Shown: positions 52,233 through 61,644, numbered from the stretch's first letter. The stretch: 64,000 nucleotides of DNA from Lewinella sp038528965 (GCA_038528965.1 JBCBEC010000003.1:186001-250000), one strand, 5' to 3'. Numbers and translations: made by a program. The notes: generated by a model not told the origin, from the sequence alone.

Positions 52233-53441
52233 ATGAAGAACGTACTACGTTTAGCATCTCTCGCCCTGGTTTGTCTGCTATTCAACACCACTGACCTCCA
52301 AGCACAAGGCAACTGTTTCCAAGGAGAGGATGGTAAGTTCTACAATCTAGACGGTACGCCATGTACCAATACAGTAGCCACTGCGGTGCCCTTTTTGCGC
52401 ATCGTTGGTGATGCCCGCTCGGGAGCAATGGGTGATGTAGGTATTGCCATTAGTGCCGACCCTAACGCCATGCATTTTAACGCCTCGAAGCTGGTATTAG
52501 CCGAAGAAGACCTGGCAGTTTCTGCCACTTACACGCCCTGGTTGCGGTCTTTAGGTCTGAACGACGTTTATCTGGCATACCTTTCGGGCTACAAGAAATT
52601 GAGTGATCTCGAAGCCATCGGCTTTGGTCTCCGCTACTTCTCCTTGGGTAGCATCGAATTTACAGATGTAAACGGCGAGCCACTGGTTACCGGTCGTCCA
52701 AACGAATTTGAGGTAGCGCTGGCCTATTCACGTAAACTATCCGATAACTTCACCGCGGGCTTGACGGGTAAGTTCATCTACTCTAACCTGGCTGCTGGTC
52801 AGCAGCTGGATGGTGGTGATATCATTGAAGCTGGTATCGCTGGTGCGGCTGATATCTCTTTCACTTACCAAACTGAGCTGAACTCCAGCTCCTTGGATGA
52901 TAGTGATTTGACCATCGGTCTGGCGCTGAGTAACATCGGTTCTAAAATTACTTACACCCGTAATGTGGACCGGGACTTCCTACCAGCTAACTTCGGCTTG
53001 GGTGCCGCCTGGACACTTGGTTTTGACGAGTTCAATACCTTGACCATCGCTGCTGATGTGAATAAGCTGATGGTACCAACACCATGCCAAGGGCCTGACT
53101 GTATTAATGATGACCGCCTCGATCAATCTCCGATCAGCGCTATCTTTAGCAGCTGGGGTGATGCCCCAGAGGGCTTTAGCGAAGAACTACGCGAGTTTGT
53201 TTACAGTATCGGTTTGGAATACTGGTATGACAAGCAGTTCGCTGTACGTGCGGGCTACTTCAACGAGCACATCCAAAAAGGTGGCCGTAAGTACCTGACC
53301 TTGGGATTAGGTCTTAAGTACAACATCTTTGGCCTGAACTTCAGCTACTTGGTACCAACGACCAACCAGCGTAACCCACTGGACAACACGCTACGCTTTA
53401 GCTTACTGTTCGACTTTGGTGCGTTTGAGCCACAGGGGTAA
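52233..53441 (+). CDS. porV: T9SS outer-membrane shuttle protein PorV (LptO)
   Basis: A 402-residue FadL-like 14-stranded barrel that binds sorting domains, carries cargo from the translocon to PorU and forms part of the attachment complex. A signal peptide (MKNVLRLASLALVCLLF ... QAQ) is followed by the family start FLRIVGDARSGAMGDVGIAISADPNAMHFNASKL, and the end has YLTLGLGLKYNIFGLNFSYLVPT. A Cys-containing insertion (PCQGPDC, about 285) lies in one loop. Located after porU, the usual pairing. Confidence 0.96.
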   Translation: MKNVLRLASLALVCLLFNTTDLQAQGNCFQGEDGKFYNLDGTPCTNTVATAVPFLRIVGDARSGAMGDVGIAISADPNAMHFNASKLVLAEEDLAVSATYTPWLRSLGLNDVYLAYLSGYKKLSDLEAIGFGLRYFSLGSIEFTDVNGEPLVTGRPNEFEVALAYSRKLSDNFTAGLTGKFIYSNLAAGQQLDGGDIIEAGIAGAADISFTYQTELNSSSLDDSDLTIGLALSNIGSKITYTRNVDRDFLPANFGLGAAWTLGFDEFNTLTIAADVNKLMVPTPCQGPDCINDDRLDQSPISAIFSSWGDAPEGFSEELREFVYSIGLEYWYDKQFAVRAGYFNEHIQKGGRKYLTLGLGLKYNIFGLNFSYLVPTTNQRNPLDNTLRFSLLFDFGAFEPQG

Positions 53442-53500
53442 TAACCAGTCTCAAAGGCTAGAAAGTAGAGAATAGTATTCAGCTTTCTTGATGAAATAGA

Positions 53501-53538
53501 AACGAAGGGATTTTTCCAGCTGGAAAAATCCCTTCGTT
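53501..53538. terminator. perfect 38-base palindrome between porV and rnpB
   Basis: Bases 53501-53519 are exactly complementary to 53520-53538, with core TTCCAGCTGGAA. Lying between two convergent transcription units it probably stops both; A/T tracts lie within the stem rather than after it, so it is not a standard terminator. Confidence 0.6.
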
Positions 53539-53545
53539 CTAAAAA

Positions 53546-54033
53546 TCGGTGTACGCTCGTAAGCCGGATTCTGTTCTCCACCCGAAGGCGGAGTCCCGTC
53601 ATTTATCTACCCCCGGCATCACTGCACGGGATCTATCTGCCTACCCTCCAGCATACAAGCGAGCAACTTGATGGCCTACTCCCGAAGAAGCAGACACCAC
53701 TGGTTTACGTGGCATTGCAATCCGCAAGGTTTATCTCCCCCGAATATTACTACCCGACGGCGTGCGCTCTTACCGCACGTTTTCACCCTTGCCCCGTTCG
53801 CCGAAGCTTCAGCACAGGCGAACCCCGCTTCCACTTCTTTGAAACCTAGTCCTTCTACGCAAAAGCTTCGAAGGACGGAGGCGGTTTGTTTTCTGTGACA
53901 CTCTCTGTAAAAGCAGGATTCCTCCTACTCCCCCCACCTCTTAAGTGGTACGGCGCTCTGTATTGTCCGGACTTTCCTCTTTCCATTCCGACTCAGAAAG
54001 TCGGAATAGCCAGCGACAGGATCACGTACAACC
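53546..54033 (-). ncRNA. rnpB: RNase P RNA
   Basis: The catalytic RNA that matures tRNA 5' ends. On the minus strand the conserved core elements are visible. GAGGAAAGTCCGGAC lies near the 5' end, ACAGAAAACAAACCGCC and AAGGGTGAAA with GGTAAGAGCGCAC in the middle, and AGAATCCGGCTTA near the 3' end. P1 forms between CGGTTGTACG (5') and CGTACACCG (3'). About 490 bases is long for a type A RNA; the excess is in the P12 region (about 53800-53890). It is transcribed from the promoter at 54040. Confidence 0.95.
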
Positions 54034-54039
54034 GAACAG

Positions 54040-54071
54040 CAAAGATATCTGCTTTCAGCGGTGTCAGGCAA
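54040..54071 (-). promoter_or_regulatory. rnpB promoter
   Basis: Read leftward: TTG (54071-54069), a 21-base spacer, TATCTTTG (54047-54040). The start near 54033 agrees with the 5' strand of P1. Confidence 0.7.
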
Positions 54072-54170
54072 GTTTTTCTTAAAAAAGCTACCGTTCCCTC
54101 ATTCTCCCTTTCTCCGCTGGCTTCTCTCCTGCAAATAGCTTAAATTAGGCATCCCAAAAGTATTCATCCC

Positions 54171-55049
54171 ATGAACATCCCAAACACTAAGCGACTCCTA
54201 CTGGGGACGTCCATCCTTCTGCTATTCGTACTTCCCTCTGCTTCTGGACTCAACTGGTTATCACCTGACTTGGATAGGCTACAGCAAAGAGCCCAACGCG
54301 AAGACAAACTCTTCCTGCTTTACTTCAGCGCTGATTGGTGCGCGCCTTGCCAGTGGATGGAACAGAACACCTTTCAAGATGAGCAACTCAACGCCTTCGT
54401 AGGCGAGCACTACCTAGCAGCCAAGGTGGACCTCAACAATACGGACAATAAGATCTTACAGCATCGCTTCGAAGTGGATGTCATTCCTACCATACTAGTC
54501 TTCTCCACTAACGGCAAACTGATTTCCCGGCGGACTGCCACCCAAGAGCCAAGGCCCCTACTGCGCTGGCTGCGCCATTTAGATAAACCGGCTAATCATG
54601 TTGATGCCACCCTACCAGTGGAAGAGTCTCAAGTAGCCCTGACCAGCCCTCAGCGAAATACCCAATTCAGCCGCCCCGCATTGATCCCTGATGGCCCGGC
54701 CCTGGAAATGCTATCACAAGAAACATCTACGCCGGAGGATTATCATAATCCCAGCTTGGTTTTGAGTGGAGAACCGGTGGCGATGGTAGAGACCTCTTTT
54801 TCACCGCGCTCCAGCCTGACCTACTGCATTCGGCTGGATCAAACCCTGGCCGACTACAGCTCGGCCGTAAAGGCGGTAACTGAATTTGAACGAAAGTTTG
54901 AAGCCCCAGCGGAGTTAAAGCCAAAACCCGATGGGAGTTACGAAATTCTGCTGGGTAGCTTCGAAACGACTGGGGAAGCGCGCCAATTCTTGCTGTTTCT
55001 ACAACGAAATGATCGCCAGGGAGAAATCATTCCATTCAGCGACAAATAG
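54171..55049 (+). CDS. secreted thioredoxin-fold protein with SPOR-like C-terminal domain
   Basis: A 292-residue envelope protein. A signal peptide (about 1-26) is followed by a thioredoxin domain (30-140) with active site FSADWCAPCQWMEQNTF and the cis-Pro in DVIPTILVF, as in DUF255/thioredoxin_7-type periplasmic reductases. A low-complexity linker (140-210) leads to a C-terminal domain (215-290, YCIRLDQTLADYSSAVKAV ... GSYEILLGSFETTGEARQFL) that resembles SPOR peptidoglycan-binding domains. The combination would place a disulfide reductase near septal peptidoglycan; this is inference. Confidence 0.8.
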   Translation: MNIPNTKRLLLGTSILLLFVLPSASGLNWLSPDLDRLQQRAQREDKLFLLYFSADWCAPCQWMEQNTFQDEQLNAFVGEHYLAAKVDLNNTDNKILQHRFEVDVIPTILVFSTNGKLISRRTATQEPRPLLRWLRHLDKPANHVDATLPVEESQVALTSPQRNTQFSRPALIPDGPALEMLSQETSTPEDYHNPSLVLSGEPVAMVETSFSPRSSLTYCIRLDQTLADYSSAVKAVTEFERKFEAPAELKPKPDGSYEILLGSFETTGEARQFLLFLQRNDRQGEIIPFSDK

Positions 55050-55103
55050 CAGACAGGCGTTCAGACTTTTCGACTTTAACACTAATATTGCCCCGATAGA
55101 TTG

Positions 55104-55111
55104 TAATTTTG
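55104..55111 (+). promoter_or_regulatory. -7 element upstream of the SprB-repeat cargo gene
   Basis: TAATTTTG matches TAnnTTTG and predicts a leader of about 200 bases before ATG 55315. The -33 box is weak. Confidence 0.45.
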
Positions 55112-55314
55112 CGCCCGTCAAGGACGTTTGGAACTTGTCGTATGTCCACCAGCAGCCATATTTAGCTTAGCAGCTGGGCAGCGAAGGTCCGTGCAGATGT
55201 ATCTTCTGGTTGTATATCCAGAACAGGAATTTGTCCTAAGCATACCAAAAAAATCCCGTTTTCATTACCCAAAGTTCCGACTGGGTAGTGGCACAAAACA
55301 ATCAATACGGAACC

Positions 55315-58300
55315 ATGAATAGGATCCTCACTAGTGTTTTACTCCTCTTTTTTTCGCTCACATTCGTAGCAGCTCAAACCGCCGATCAGGTCGTCTTAAC
55401 GCGCACCGCAGAAAGTGGTGAAGCGCGCACCTGTGCCCAATCAAATGCGGGTACCGTTGCTTCCTTTGGGCCTCTAACTGGTCAGTCTAACGATATCATC
55501 CCTGACACGCTCTTTTTGTGCTTGGGTGATACTTTAATCGTTAATCACACCGGTGATGAAGTACTGGACGGTGACCCGGATATGTCTACTCCGGCAGGGG
55601 TGGCTTACGGCTTCTTCGAATGCCCTCCCACAGAGACTGGGCCTACCTTAACAGACATTGTTAATGATCCCTGCACCTTTGATGATGGCAATGCCACCTT
55701 CGGCATTTATGTCTATACCGGTGGTACGCTGAGTGGAACCGTGCCTTTCTTTAATCAAGGTGCGCTGCAAGCGGCCTTTACCGGTGGAGCCCCAGCCATT
55801 TTCCATTTTGCGCCTATTACCTTCGATGCTCTCGCACCTGGCACCATAGAAGCTGAATACGAAGGAACCCCAGCAGGATCCTGTGTAAGCCTCAGCGCTG
55901 ATCAGCAGTTTGCGGTAGCTTACCTAAACGAAATAACCATTACGGAACTCACTTTAAACGGTTGCCAAGGCACCTTCCGAGTCCAGGGTGGTCTATCTGA
56001 ATTGGACAATTCGGATTACAGCTCTATCACTATCGCCCGTCAAGACAATCCCGGCATTACCGGAACGATCTTGAGTGGCGCAGCGGACCACAACGACGTG
56101 GTTACCTTCGATGTGCCGTCACCTGGGGTTTATGTAATCTCCGTAGAAGACGGTAAGAGCTGCGGTGGAACCCTAATTACACCTAACATTGACCTCTGTG
56201 ACGGTGTGGAATTTGAGCTTCCCTTCACCAATGTTCTTCCGGGTACCAACGAATGTATTTCGTTCTCGGTCAACAATTTTGCTGATATTATTTCTGCTCA
56301 GTTCTCCGTCACCTGGGATCCAACGATCCTTAGCATCTCTGGGGTTCAGGGCTTTAATCCATCGGTACCAGATTTGAATATCGGTAACTTTGGCTGGCAG
56401 GATTTCCCTACCCCAAACACCATTCCTGCAGGGGTCTTGACGGTTTCCTGGACGGATAACTCCTTTGCGGGGGTAACCCTGGCGGATGGCTCCGTATTCT
56501 TTGAAATTTGCTTTGATGTCATTGGGCAACTGGGAGATTGTTCACCACTACAAATCACGGGTGATCCTGTACCATTTGAAGTAGTAGACAGTAATACCGA
56601 CCCCGTACAGTTGATTCCAAGCAATGGTAAAGCGGTGGTTTCTGATAATCCCTTCTTTGTCCTGCTCGAACAAGATAGCCTGACCTGCCCATCCTTTGAT
56701 GACGGCAGTTTTACCGTTACGGTAGATGAAGGTGTGGCGCCTTATCAGTACAGCTGGAATACCGTGCCAATCAGTGGCCCCAATAGTGCCCCAATTGCGA
56801 TTGGAGCAGACGGTAGCAGCTCTACAGTCGGCAACTTGGCCGCCGGCACTTATCAGGTGACCATCACGGATGCCTCCGTGCCCGCGCCGCAAACGGTTAT
56901 TGATACGATCGAAGTACTGGCTGGTCCGGTATTAGGCATCACCATTCGGGATACTATACCTAGCTGTTTTGGCTTTAATGATGGGTCGATTCGTTTTGTA
57001 CCTACTTCGGACGGCTTACCGATTGAGAACCCAGGCCCAGGATATACTTTCACCTGGTCGGTGCCAAACGGCGTGACTGACCCCGGTAATACCAACTATA
57101 TCTCAGGCGTACCCGCAGGTTCTTACGGCATTACCGTTACTGACCCAGCCGGTTGTCAAGAAATAGCTTTGATTCCTCTTGGTCAGCCACCAGCAGTACG
57201 CGTATTGGACGCCAATACCTTTATCACCGATGCTAGCTGTACCGGTGGCCAGGATGGTGTAATTACCATTACTGCTTCGGGTGGGACTACCGATGACGGT
57301 AACTTCACTTTTGTCTGGAGTACCGGCCTGACGCTAGAGGCATCTACAACTACCCTCAGTAATCTTAACCCAGGGCAATACTGTGTAACGATTACCGACG
57401 ATAACAACTGCGAAACGCAAGAATGCTATACCGTCGGTGCAATGAAAGTACTATCGCTCAACCCACTAGTGACCGATGTACTCTGTAACGGAGATGCTAC
57501 CGGTGAGATTTTTGTTAGCGGTGCCACAACCGGTGCACCCGCCGATGAGCCTTACACCTTTAGCTGGAGCCCGAATGCGCCCGCCCCAACTACCACAACC
57601 CCTACCTCAAGTGAGATTACGGGACTGTTGGCCGGTGAATATATTGTGACCATGACGGACGCCAGTATGGCGGGTTGTGAAATTATTGACACCTTCGTCG
57701 TAAACCAACCCGACTTGTTGGAAGTAACGGTGATTGATTTCGAAAATGAAACTTGTATTACCGGTAGTGATGGTTCGGTTACGGTAGAGGTGACTGGAGG
57801 TACCGCACCTTATTCCTACAGTTGGTCGCACGATATGATGCTGACTGATTCTATTGCAACTGGTCTGAGCGCGGGTAACTATACCGTTGACGTTTCCGAT
57901 ATGAACGGCTGTATGGCTCAGACCTCGCAAGTGGTTTCGGCACCAGCCCCACCACAAATCACTACTCTAAATGACACCTCGGTAACCTGTGCGGATGACG
58001 AGGACGGAACCCTACAAGTGATTGTTGATCCCGCTCCCGGGACCATGATTACCAGTATTGAATGGGATAATGGTCAGAGTGGTGATGTCTTGACTAGCCT
58101 TTCACCGGGCACCTATATTGTAACAGTAACTGCCGATAACTTCTGTACAACAGTAGATACAGCCATGGTTATCGCACCAGATCCGATCACAATTGACTCT
58201 TTCCGCATCCAACGCCCTACTTGTCCGGGTGATGAAAATGGTCAGATTGCCGTATTTGCCAGTGGTGGTACCCCACCTTTTGAATACGACTGGGAGCACG

Positions 58301-59955
58301 TAGTCGGAGGTCCGGAGCCGGCGAACCCGATTACGACACTTGCCGCTGGTGACTACACCGTTACGGTAGTAGACATGAACGGCTGTACTGGTGGCCCCTT
58401 CAACGTAACTGTAGAAGATCCACCCACCATTGAGGTCGTCTTTAGCAACGAAATGGACACCAGTTGCCCAGCCGATGATACTTGTGATGGGCAGGCTACT
58501 GTAACTGCTAGCTTTAGCGATGGTTCGCCTGCTGATTTCATCTTTACCTGGGCATCGGGTGAAATGACTAATGGTGGTACTACCTCCACCGCCGTCCAAC
58601 TCTGTGAGGGTACACAATTAGTTGAAATTAATGATGGCGGTATTTGTGGTATTGCGGTAGAATTCACCGTAGGTGCACCTGACCCCATCACGGTCGACGT
58701 TGAACGCGATCCCGTGAGCTGTAACGGTTTATCCGATGGTAGCATTACCATCACACCGATGGGCGGTACAGGTCCTTATGATATTCTTTGGGTGGAAACC
58801 GGTGAAACAACGGCCACCATTAATGGCCTGGCGGCTAATAACTATAATGCCATCATCACAGATGCCAATGATTGTCCTTTTGCTCAAAATGTAGAGTTGC
58901 CGGAGCCAGATCCACTGGTTATTGCTATTGATCCAGTGACCACAACTGAGTTTGTAAGCTGTGCAGGTGATATGGACGGTGTAATTGGTGTTAATGCTAC
59001 CGGTGGTAATGTCGACCCGAACAACCCTTATCAGTTTAGCTGGGACATCGGTCAGTCTGGGCAAATTGTATCCAACTTGGCTGCCGGAACCTACACGGTA
59101 ATGGTAACTGACTTCATGGGTTGCACGGATGATCTGTCTTACACTATTCTGGAGCCAGATCCGATCACTTTCACGCTTGACCCAATTCAGCCGCCATTGT
59201 GTTTTGGTGATCCAACTTTTGTCACTATTGATACTGTCTTCGGCGGTGCCAATAATGCGTTTGAGGAATACACCTTTATGGTGGATAACAATGGCTTGAG
59301 CTTCCCGGTAATTCAACCAGCAACGGTTTTTGCCGGCGATCATATTGTGACCGTGGAAGACATCAATGGTTGTACAGCAGAGACCTCGTTTAATATTGCT
59401 TCCCCTGGCCAAATCATTATTGACATTGCGTCTCCAATTGTGGTTGAGTTAGGTGACAGTACCACCCAATTTCTGCCCAACATCACTCCTAGTGACAACT
59501 ACAACTACCTGTGGACTCCAGGCTTGTACTTGAGTTCAGACACCATCCGCAATCCGTTTGTATTTCCGGAGGAGAGCCTAGAATACACACTCACGATTGT
59601 GAATGAAAATGGTTGTTCCGCTACGGAAACTGTATTTGTAGAATTGGATGCCAACCGCAATGTGTTTATTCCAAACATCTTCAGTCCGAACGGGGACGGC
59701 CGTAATGACGACTTCCGGATATTTGCTTGCCTCGGGGTGCGTCAGATTACTTCGGCTCGTCTGTTTGATCGTTGGGGAGGATTATTAGTAGAACAAACCC
59801 TACTTGATCCAGCCTGTCTGAATGGTACACCGCTTTGGGATGGTACCAAAGGAGCTGATACCTTGCCTCCGGGTGTGTACGTATACATGATAGAGGTAGA
59901 GTTCCTCGATGGTGTAATATTGACCTACCGAGGAGATGTGACTTTGATCCGCTAG
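55315..59955 (+). CDS. giant T9SS type B cargo protein with cohesin-like domain and SprB repeats
   Basis: A 1546-residue surface protein from ATG 55315, where the signal peptide begins (MNRILTSVLLLFFSLTFVAAQ); nine codons of open frame precede it. After an N-terminal domain (~25-300) comes a cohesin-like module (about 300-440, FELPFTNVLPGTNECISFSV ... SAQFSVTWDPTILSISGVQG). Eleven SprB-type repeats of about 80 residues follow, each with CxGxxDGSI..., Y.Y.W, LxAGxYxVTVTD and NGC. The end (FIPNIFSPNGDGRNDDFRIF to TYRGDVTLIR) is a gliding-motility-associated type B sorting domain. It should be a cell-surface adhesin. Confidence 0.92.
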   Translation: MNRILTSVLLLFFSLTFVAAQTADQVVLTRTAESGEARTCAQSNAGTVASFGPLTGQSNDIIPDTLFLCLGDTLIVNHTGDEVLDGDPDMSTPAGVAYGFFECPPTETGPTLTDIVNDPCTFDDGNATFGIYVYTGGTLSGTVPFFNQGALQAAFTGGAPAIFHFAPITFDALAPGTIEAEYEGTPAGSCVSLSADQQFAVAYLNEITITELTLNGCQGTFRVQGGLSELDNSDYSSITIARQDNPGITGTILSGAADHNDVVTFDVPSPGVYVISVEDGKSCGGTLITPNIDLCDGVEFELPFTNVLPGTNECISFSVNNFADIISAQFSVTWDPTILSISGVQGFNPSVPDLNIGNFGWQDFPTPNTIPAGVLTVSWTDNSFAGVTLADGSVFFEICFDVIGQLGDCSPLQITGDPVPFEVVDSNTDPVQLIPSNGKAVVSDNPFFVLLEQDSLTCPSFDDGSFTVTVDEGVAPYQYSWNTVPISGPNSAPIAIGADGSSSTVGNLAAGTYQVTITDASVPAPQTVIDTIEVLAGPVLGITIRDTIPSCFGFNDGSIRFVPTSDGLPIENPGPGYTFTWSVPNGVTDPGNTNYISGVPAGSYGITVTDPAGCQEIALIPLGQPPAVRVLDANTFITDASCTGGQDGVITITASGGTTDDGNFTFVWSTGLTLEASTTTLSNLNPGQYCVTITDDNNCETQECYTVGAMKVLSLNPLVTDVLCNGDATGEIFVSGATTGAPADEPYTFSWSPNAPAPTTTTPTSSEITGLLAGEYIVTMTDASMAGCEIIDTFVVNQPDLLEVTVIDFENETCITGSDGSVTVEVTGGTAPYSYSWSHDMMLTDSIATGLSAGNYTVDVSDMNGCMAQTSQVVSAPAPPQITTLNDTSVTCADDEDGTLQVIVDPAPGTMITSIEWDNGQSGDVLTSLSPGTYIVTVTADNFCTTVDTAMVIAPDPITIDSFRIQRPTCPGDENGQIAVFASGGTPPFEYDWEHVVGGPEPANPITTLAAGDYTVTVVDMNGCTGGPFNVTVEDPPTIEVVFSNEMDTSCPADDTCDGQATVTASFSDGSPADFIFTWASGEMTNGGTTSTAVQLCEGTQLVEINDGGICGIAVEFTVGAPDPITVDVERDPVSCNGLSDGSITITPMGGTGPYDILWVETGETTATINGLAANNYNAIITDANDCPFAQNVELPEPDPLVIAIDPVTTTEFVSCAGDMDGVIGVNATGGNVDPNNPYQFSWDIGQSGQIVSNLAAGTYTVMVTDFMGCTDDLSYTILEPDPITFTLDPIQPPLCFGDPTFVTIDTVFGGANNAFEEYTFMVDNNGLSFPVIQPATVFAGDHIVTVEDINGCTAETSFNIASPGQIIIDIASPIVVELGDSTTQFLPNITPSDNYNYLWTPGLYLSSDTIRNPFVFPEESLEYTLTIVNENGCSATETVFVELDANRNVFIPNIFSPNGDGRNDDFRIFACLGVRQITSARLFDRWGGLLVEQTLLDPACLNGTPLWDGTKGADTLPPGVYVYMIEVEFLDGVILTYRGDVTLIR

Positions 59956-59978
59956 CGGCACATTGCTGTCAGCATAAA

Positions 59979-60020
59979 AACTAGCCCCGCTTCCTGGTCA
60001 GGAAGCGGGGCTAGTTATTT
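59979..60020. terminator. bidirectional terminator between the SprB-repeat gene and porX
   Basis: An 18-base complementary pair of arms (59979-59996, 59999-60016) folds into a GC-rich hairpin with ATTT after it on the plus strand and TTTTTATG on the minus strand. Confidence 0.85.
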
Positions 60021-60042
60021 CCAATCGATATTTTTAGGTGGC

Positions 60043-61599
60043 TTAGCGCCGACTCAACTTCACCACCGGACAAATAATTTCCTCCAGGCTAATACCGCCG
60101 TGCTGGAAAGTATTACGATAGTAGTTGTTGTAGTAGTTGTAGTTATTCGGGTAAAGGAAGTACTTGTCCTCCTTAGCAAAGATGAAGGTAGAACTCACAT
60201 TGGGTCGTGGCAAGCCCGCTTCATTGGGCTTACGTATTTCCAGTACATCCTTGCGATCGTAGTTAAGGTTCTTACCTACTTTGTAGCGCAGGTTAGTAGT
60301 CGTGTCTCGATCACCAACCACTTTGGATGGGGTATTTACCCGTATAGTACCGTGGTCAGTAGTAATGATCAACTTTACATCCTGCCGCTCAGCGATGCGC
60401 TGCAAGGCAGACCAAAGCGGAGAATTACGGAACCAGGATGCCGTCAAAGAGCGATAAGCTTTCTCATCACCAGCCAGCTCTTTCAGCACTTCCATCTCGG
60501 TACGGGCATGCGAGAGCATGTCGATGAAGTTATAGACTATTACGGTCAAGTCGTTGTGCAGGTAATCGAGGATATTATCCTCCATCTGCTTGGCCTTATT
60601 CACGTTAGTGATTTTGGAATAGCCCACTTTAAGGTCACGACGAACCAGGCGCTTCAGTTGGGCTAAGAGTAAATCTTCTTCGTGATTATTCTTTCCTCCC
60701 TCGTCCGTATCGTTCTTCCACCATTTACGGTAGTGCTTCTCGATATCAGCGGGCATCATTCCAGCAAAAATGGCGTTGCGGCTGTATTGGGTGGTGGTGG
60801 GTAGGATACTGTAGAAGAAATCTTCCTCTTCAACCCGATATGATTGGTTAAGGATAGGCTCAATCACCTTCCATTGGTCAAAACGTAGATTATCCAGCAA
60901 CACCATTACGGTAGGGCGGTCTTCACTGAGTTCTGGCAGTACTTTCTCCCGCATGAGTCGATCACTCATTACTGGCCCCTCACCTTTACGCAACCAATCT
61001 GGGTAGTTCTTGACGATGAATTTGGAGAAAGCCGTATTGGCCTCGTTCTTCTGCATGGCCAGGATATCTCCCATGGCCGTAGAGTTACTTTCGTCAATCT
61101 TGATCTCCCAGTTGACCAAGCGCTTGTAGATATCGGCCCACTCCGTGTAGTTCAAACCGCTGTTCATTTCCATCAATAATTGACGGAACTCTTGCTGGTA
61201 ATCAGAACTGGTTTTTTCTCGTACCAGGCGCTTGTTATCAATGAGTCGCTTAAGCGTCAACAGAATTTGGTGAGGGTTGACCGGTTTGATCAGGTAGTCA
61301 CTGATTTGCGAGCCAATAGCCTCTTCCATCACAGTCTCCGCCTCATTTTTGGTGATCATCACCACGGGAATATTAGGGCGGATTTCTTTCAGCTTAGCCA
61401 AAGTTTCCAGCCCCGTAATGCCGGGCATACTTTCGTCCAAAAAGACGACATCAAAATCATTACGTTCCTCAATTTCTTCCAAGGCGTCGTGGCCATTGGT
61501 CACTGTGGTGACGTTGTACCCTTTTTTCTCAAGGAACATCAGTTGGGGCTTCAGCAAATCGATTTCATCATCGGCCCAGAGAATCTTGATTTCGTCCAT
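60043..61599 (-). CDS. porX: T9SS response regulator PorX (receiver + PglZ domain)
   Basis: Two-component regulator of T9SS genes, 518 residues. The receiver domain (1-120) has WADDE, phospho-acceptor Asp55 in VVFLDESMPG, MITKN and the Lys of YLIKPV. A helical linker leads to a PglZ-type (alkaline-phosphatase-fold) effector domain (about 210-518) with VLLDNLRFDQW, NFIDMLSHA, ITTDHGTIRV and FQHGGISLEE as probable metal ligands. There is no DNA-binding domain; in P. gingivalis PorX acts with kinase PorY and sigma factor SigP and its PglZ domain cleaves oligonucleotides. No porY is in the window. Confidence 0.95.
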   Translation of the reverse strand: MDEIKILWADDEIDLLKPQLMFLEKKGYNVTTVTNGHDALEEIEERNDFDVVFLDESMPGITGLETLAKLKEIRPNIPVVMITKNEAETVMEEAIGSQISDYLIKPVNPHQILLTLKRLIDNKRLVREKTSSDYQQEFRQLLMEMNSGLNYTEWADIYKRLVNWEIKIDESNSTAMGDILAMQKNEANTAFSKFIVKNYPDWLRKGEGPVMSDRLMREKVLPELSEDRPTVMVLLDNLRFDQWKVIEPILNQSYRVEEEDFFYSILPTTTQYSRNAIFAGMMPADIEKHYRKWWKNDTDEGGKNNHEEDLLLAQLKRLVRRDLKVGYSKITNVNKAKQMEDNILDYLHNDLTVIVYNFIDMLSHARTEMEVLKELAGDEKAYRSLTASWFRNSPLWSALQRIAERQDVKLIITTDHGTIRVNTPSKVVGDRDTTTNLRYKVGKNLNYDRKDVLEIRKPNEAGLPRPNVSSTFIFAKEDKYFLYPNNYNYYNNYYRNTFQHGGISLEEIICPVVKLSRR

Positions 61600-61636
61600 G
61601 TGCGTAAATATGTGCGGTTAGTGGTTGGTCAAAGAC

Positions 61637-61644
61637 CAAAAGTA
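61637..61644 (-). promoter_or_regulatory. -7 element of the porX promoter
   Basis: TACTTTTG on the minus strand, about 38 bases upstream of ATG 61599. Confidence 0.5.

Noticed and set aside
53668..54143. Two open frames on the plus strand (76 and 85 codons)
   Set aside because: They are antisense to the conserved core of RNase P RNA.
58729..59412. 227-codon minus-strand frame
   Set aside because: Antisense shadow of the SprB-repeat gene, which has full domain support.
55315..59955. Tandem DNA repeat array
   Set aside because: The repeats are visible at the protein level only; the DNA units have diverged.
60100..60666. 188-codon plus-strand frame
   Set aside because: Antisense shadow of porX.
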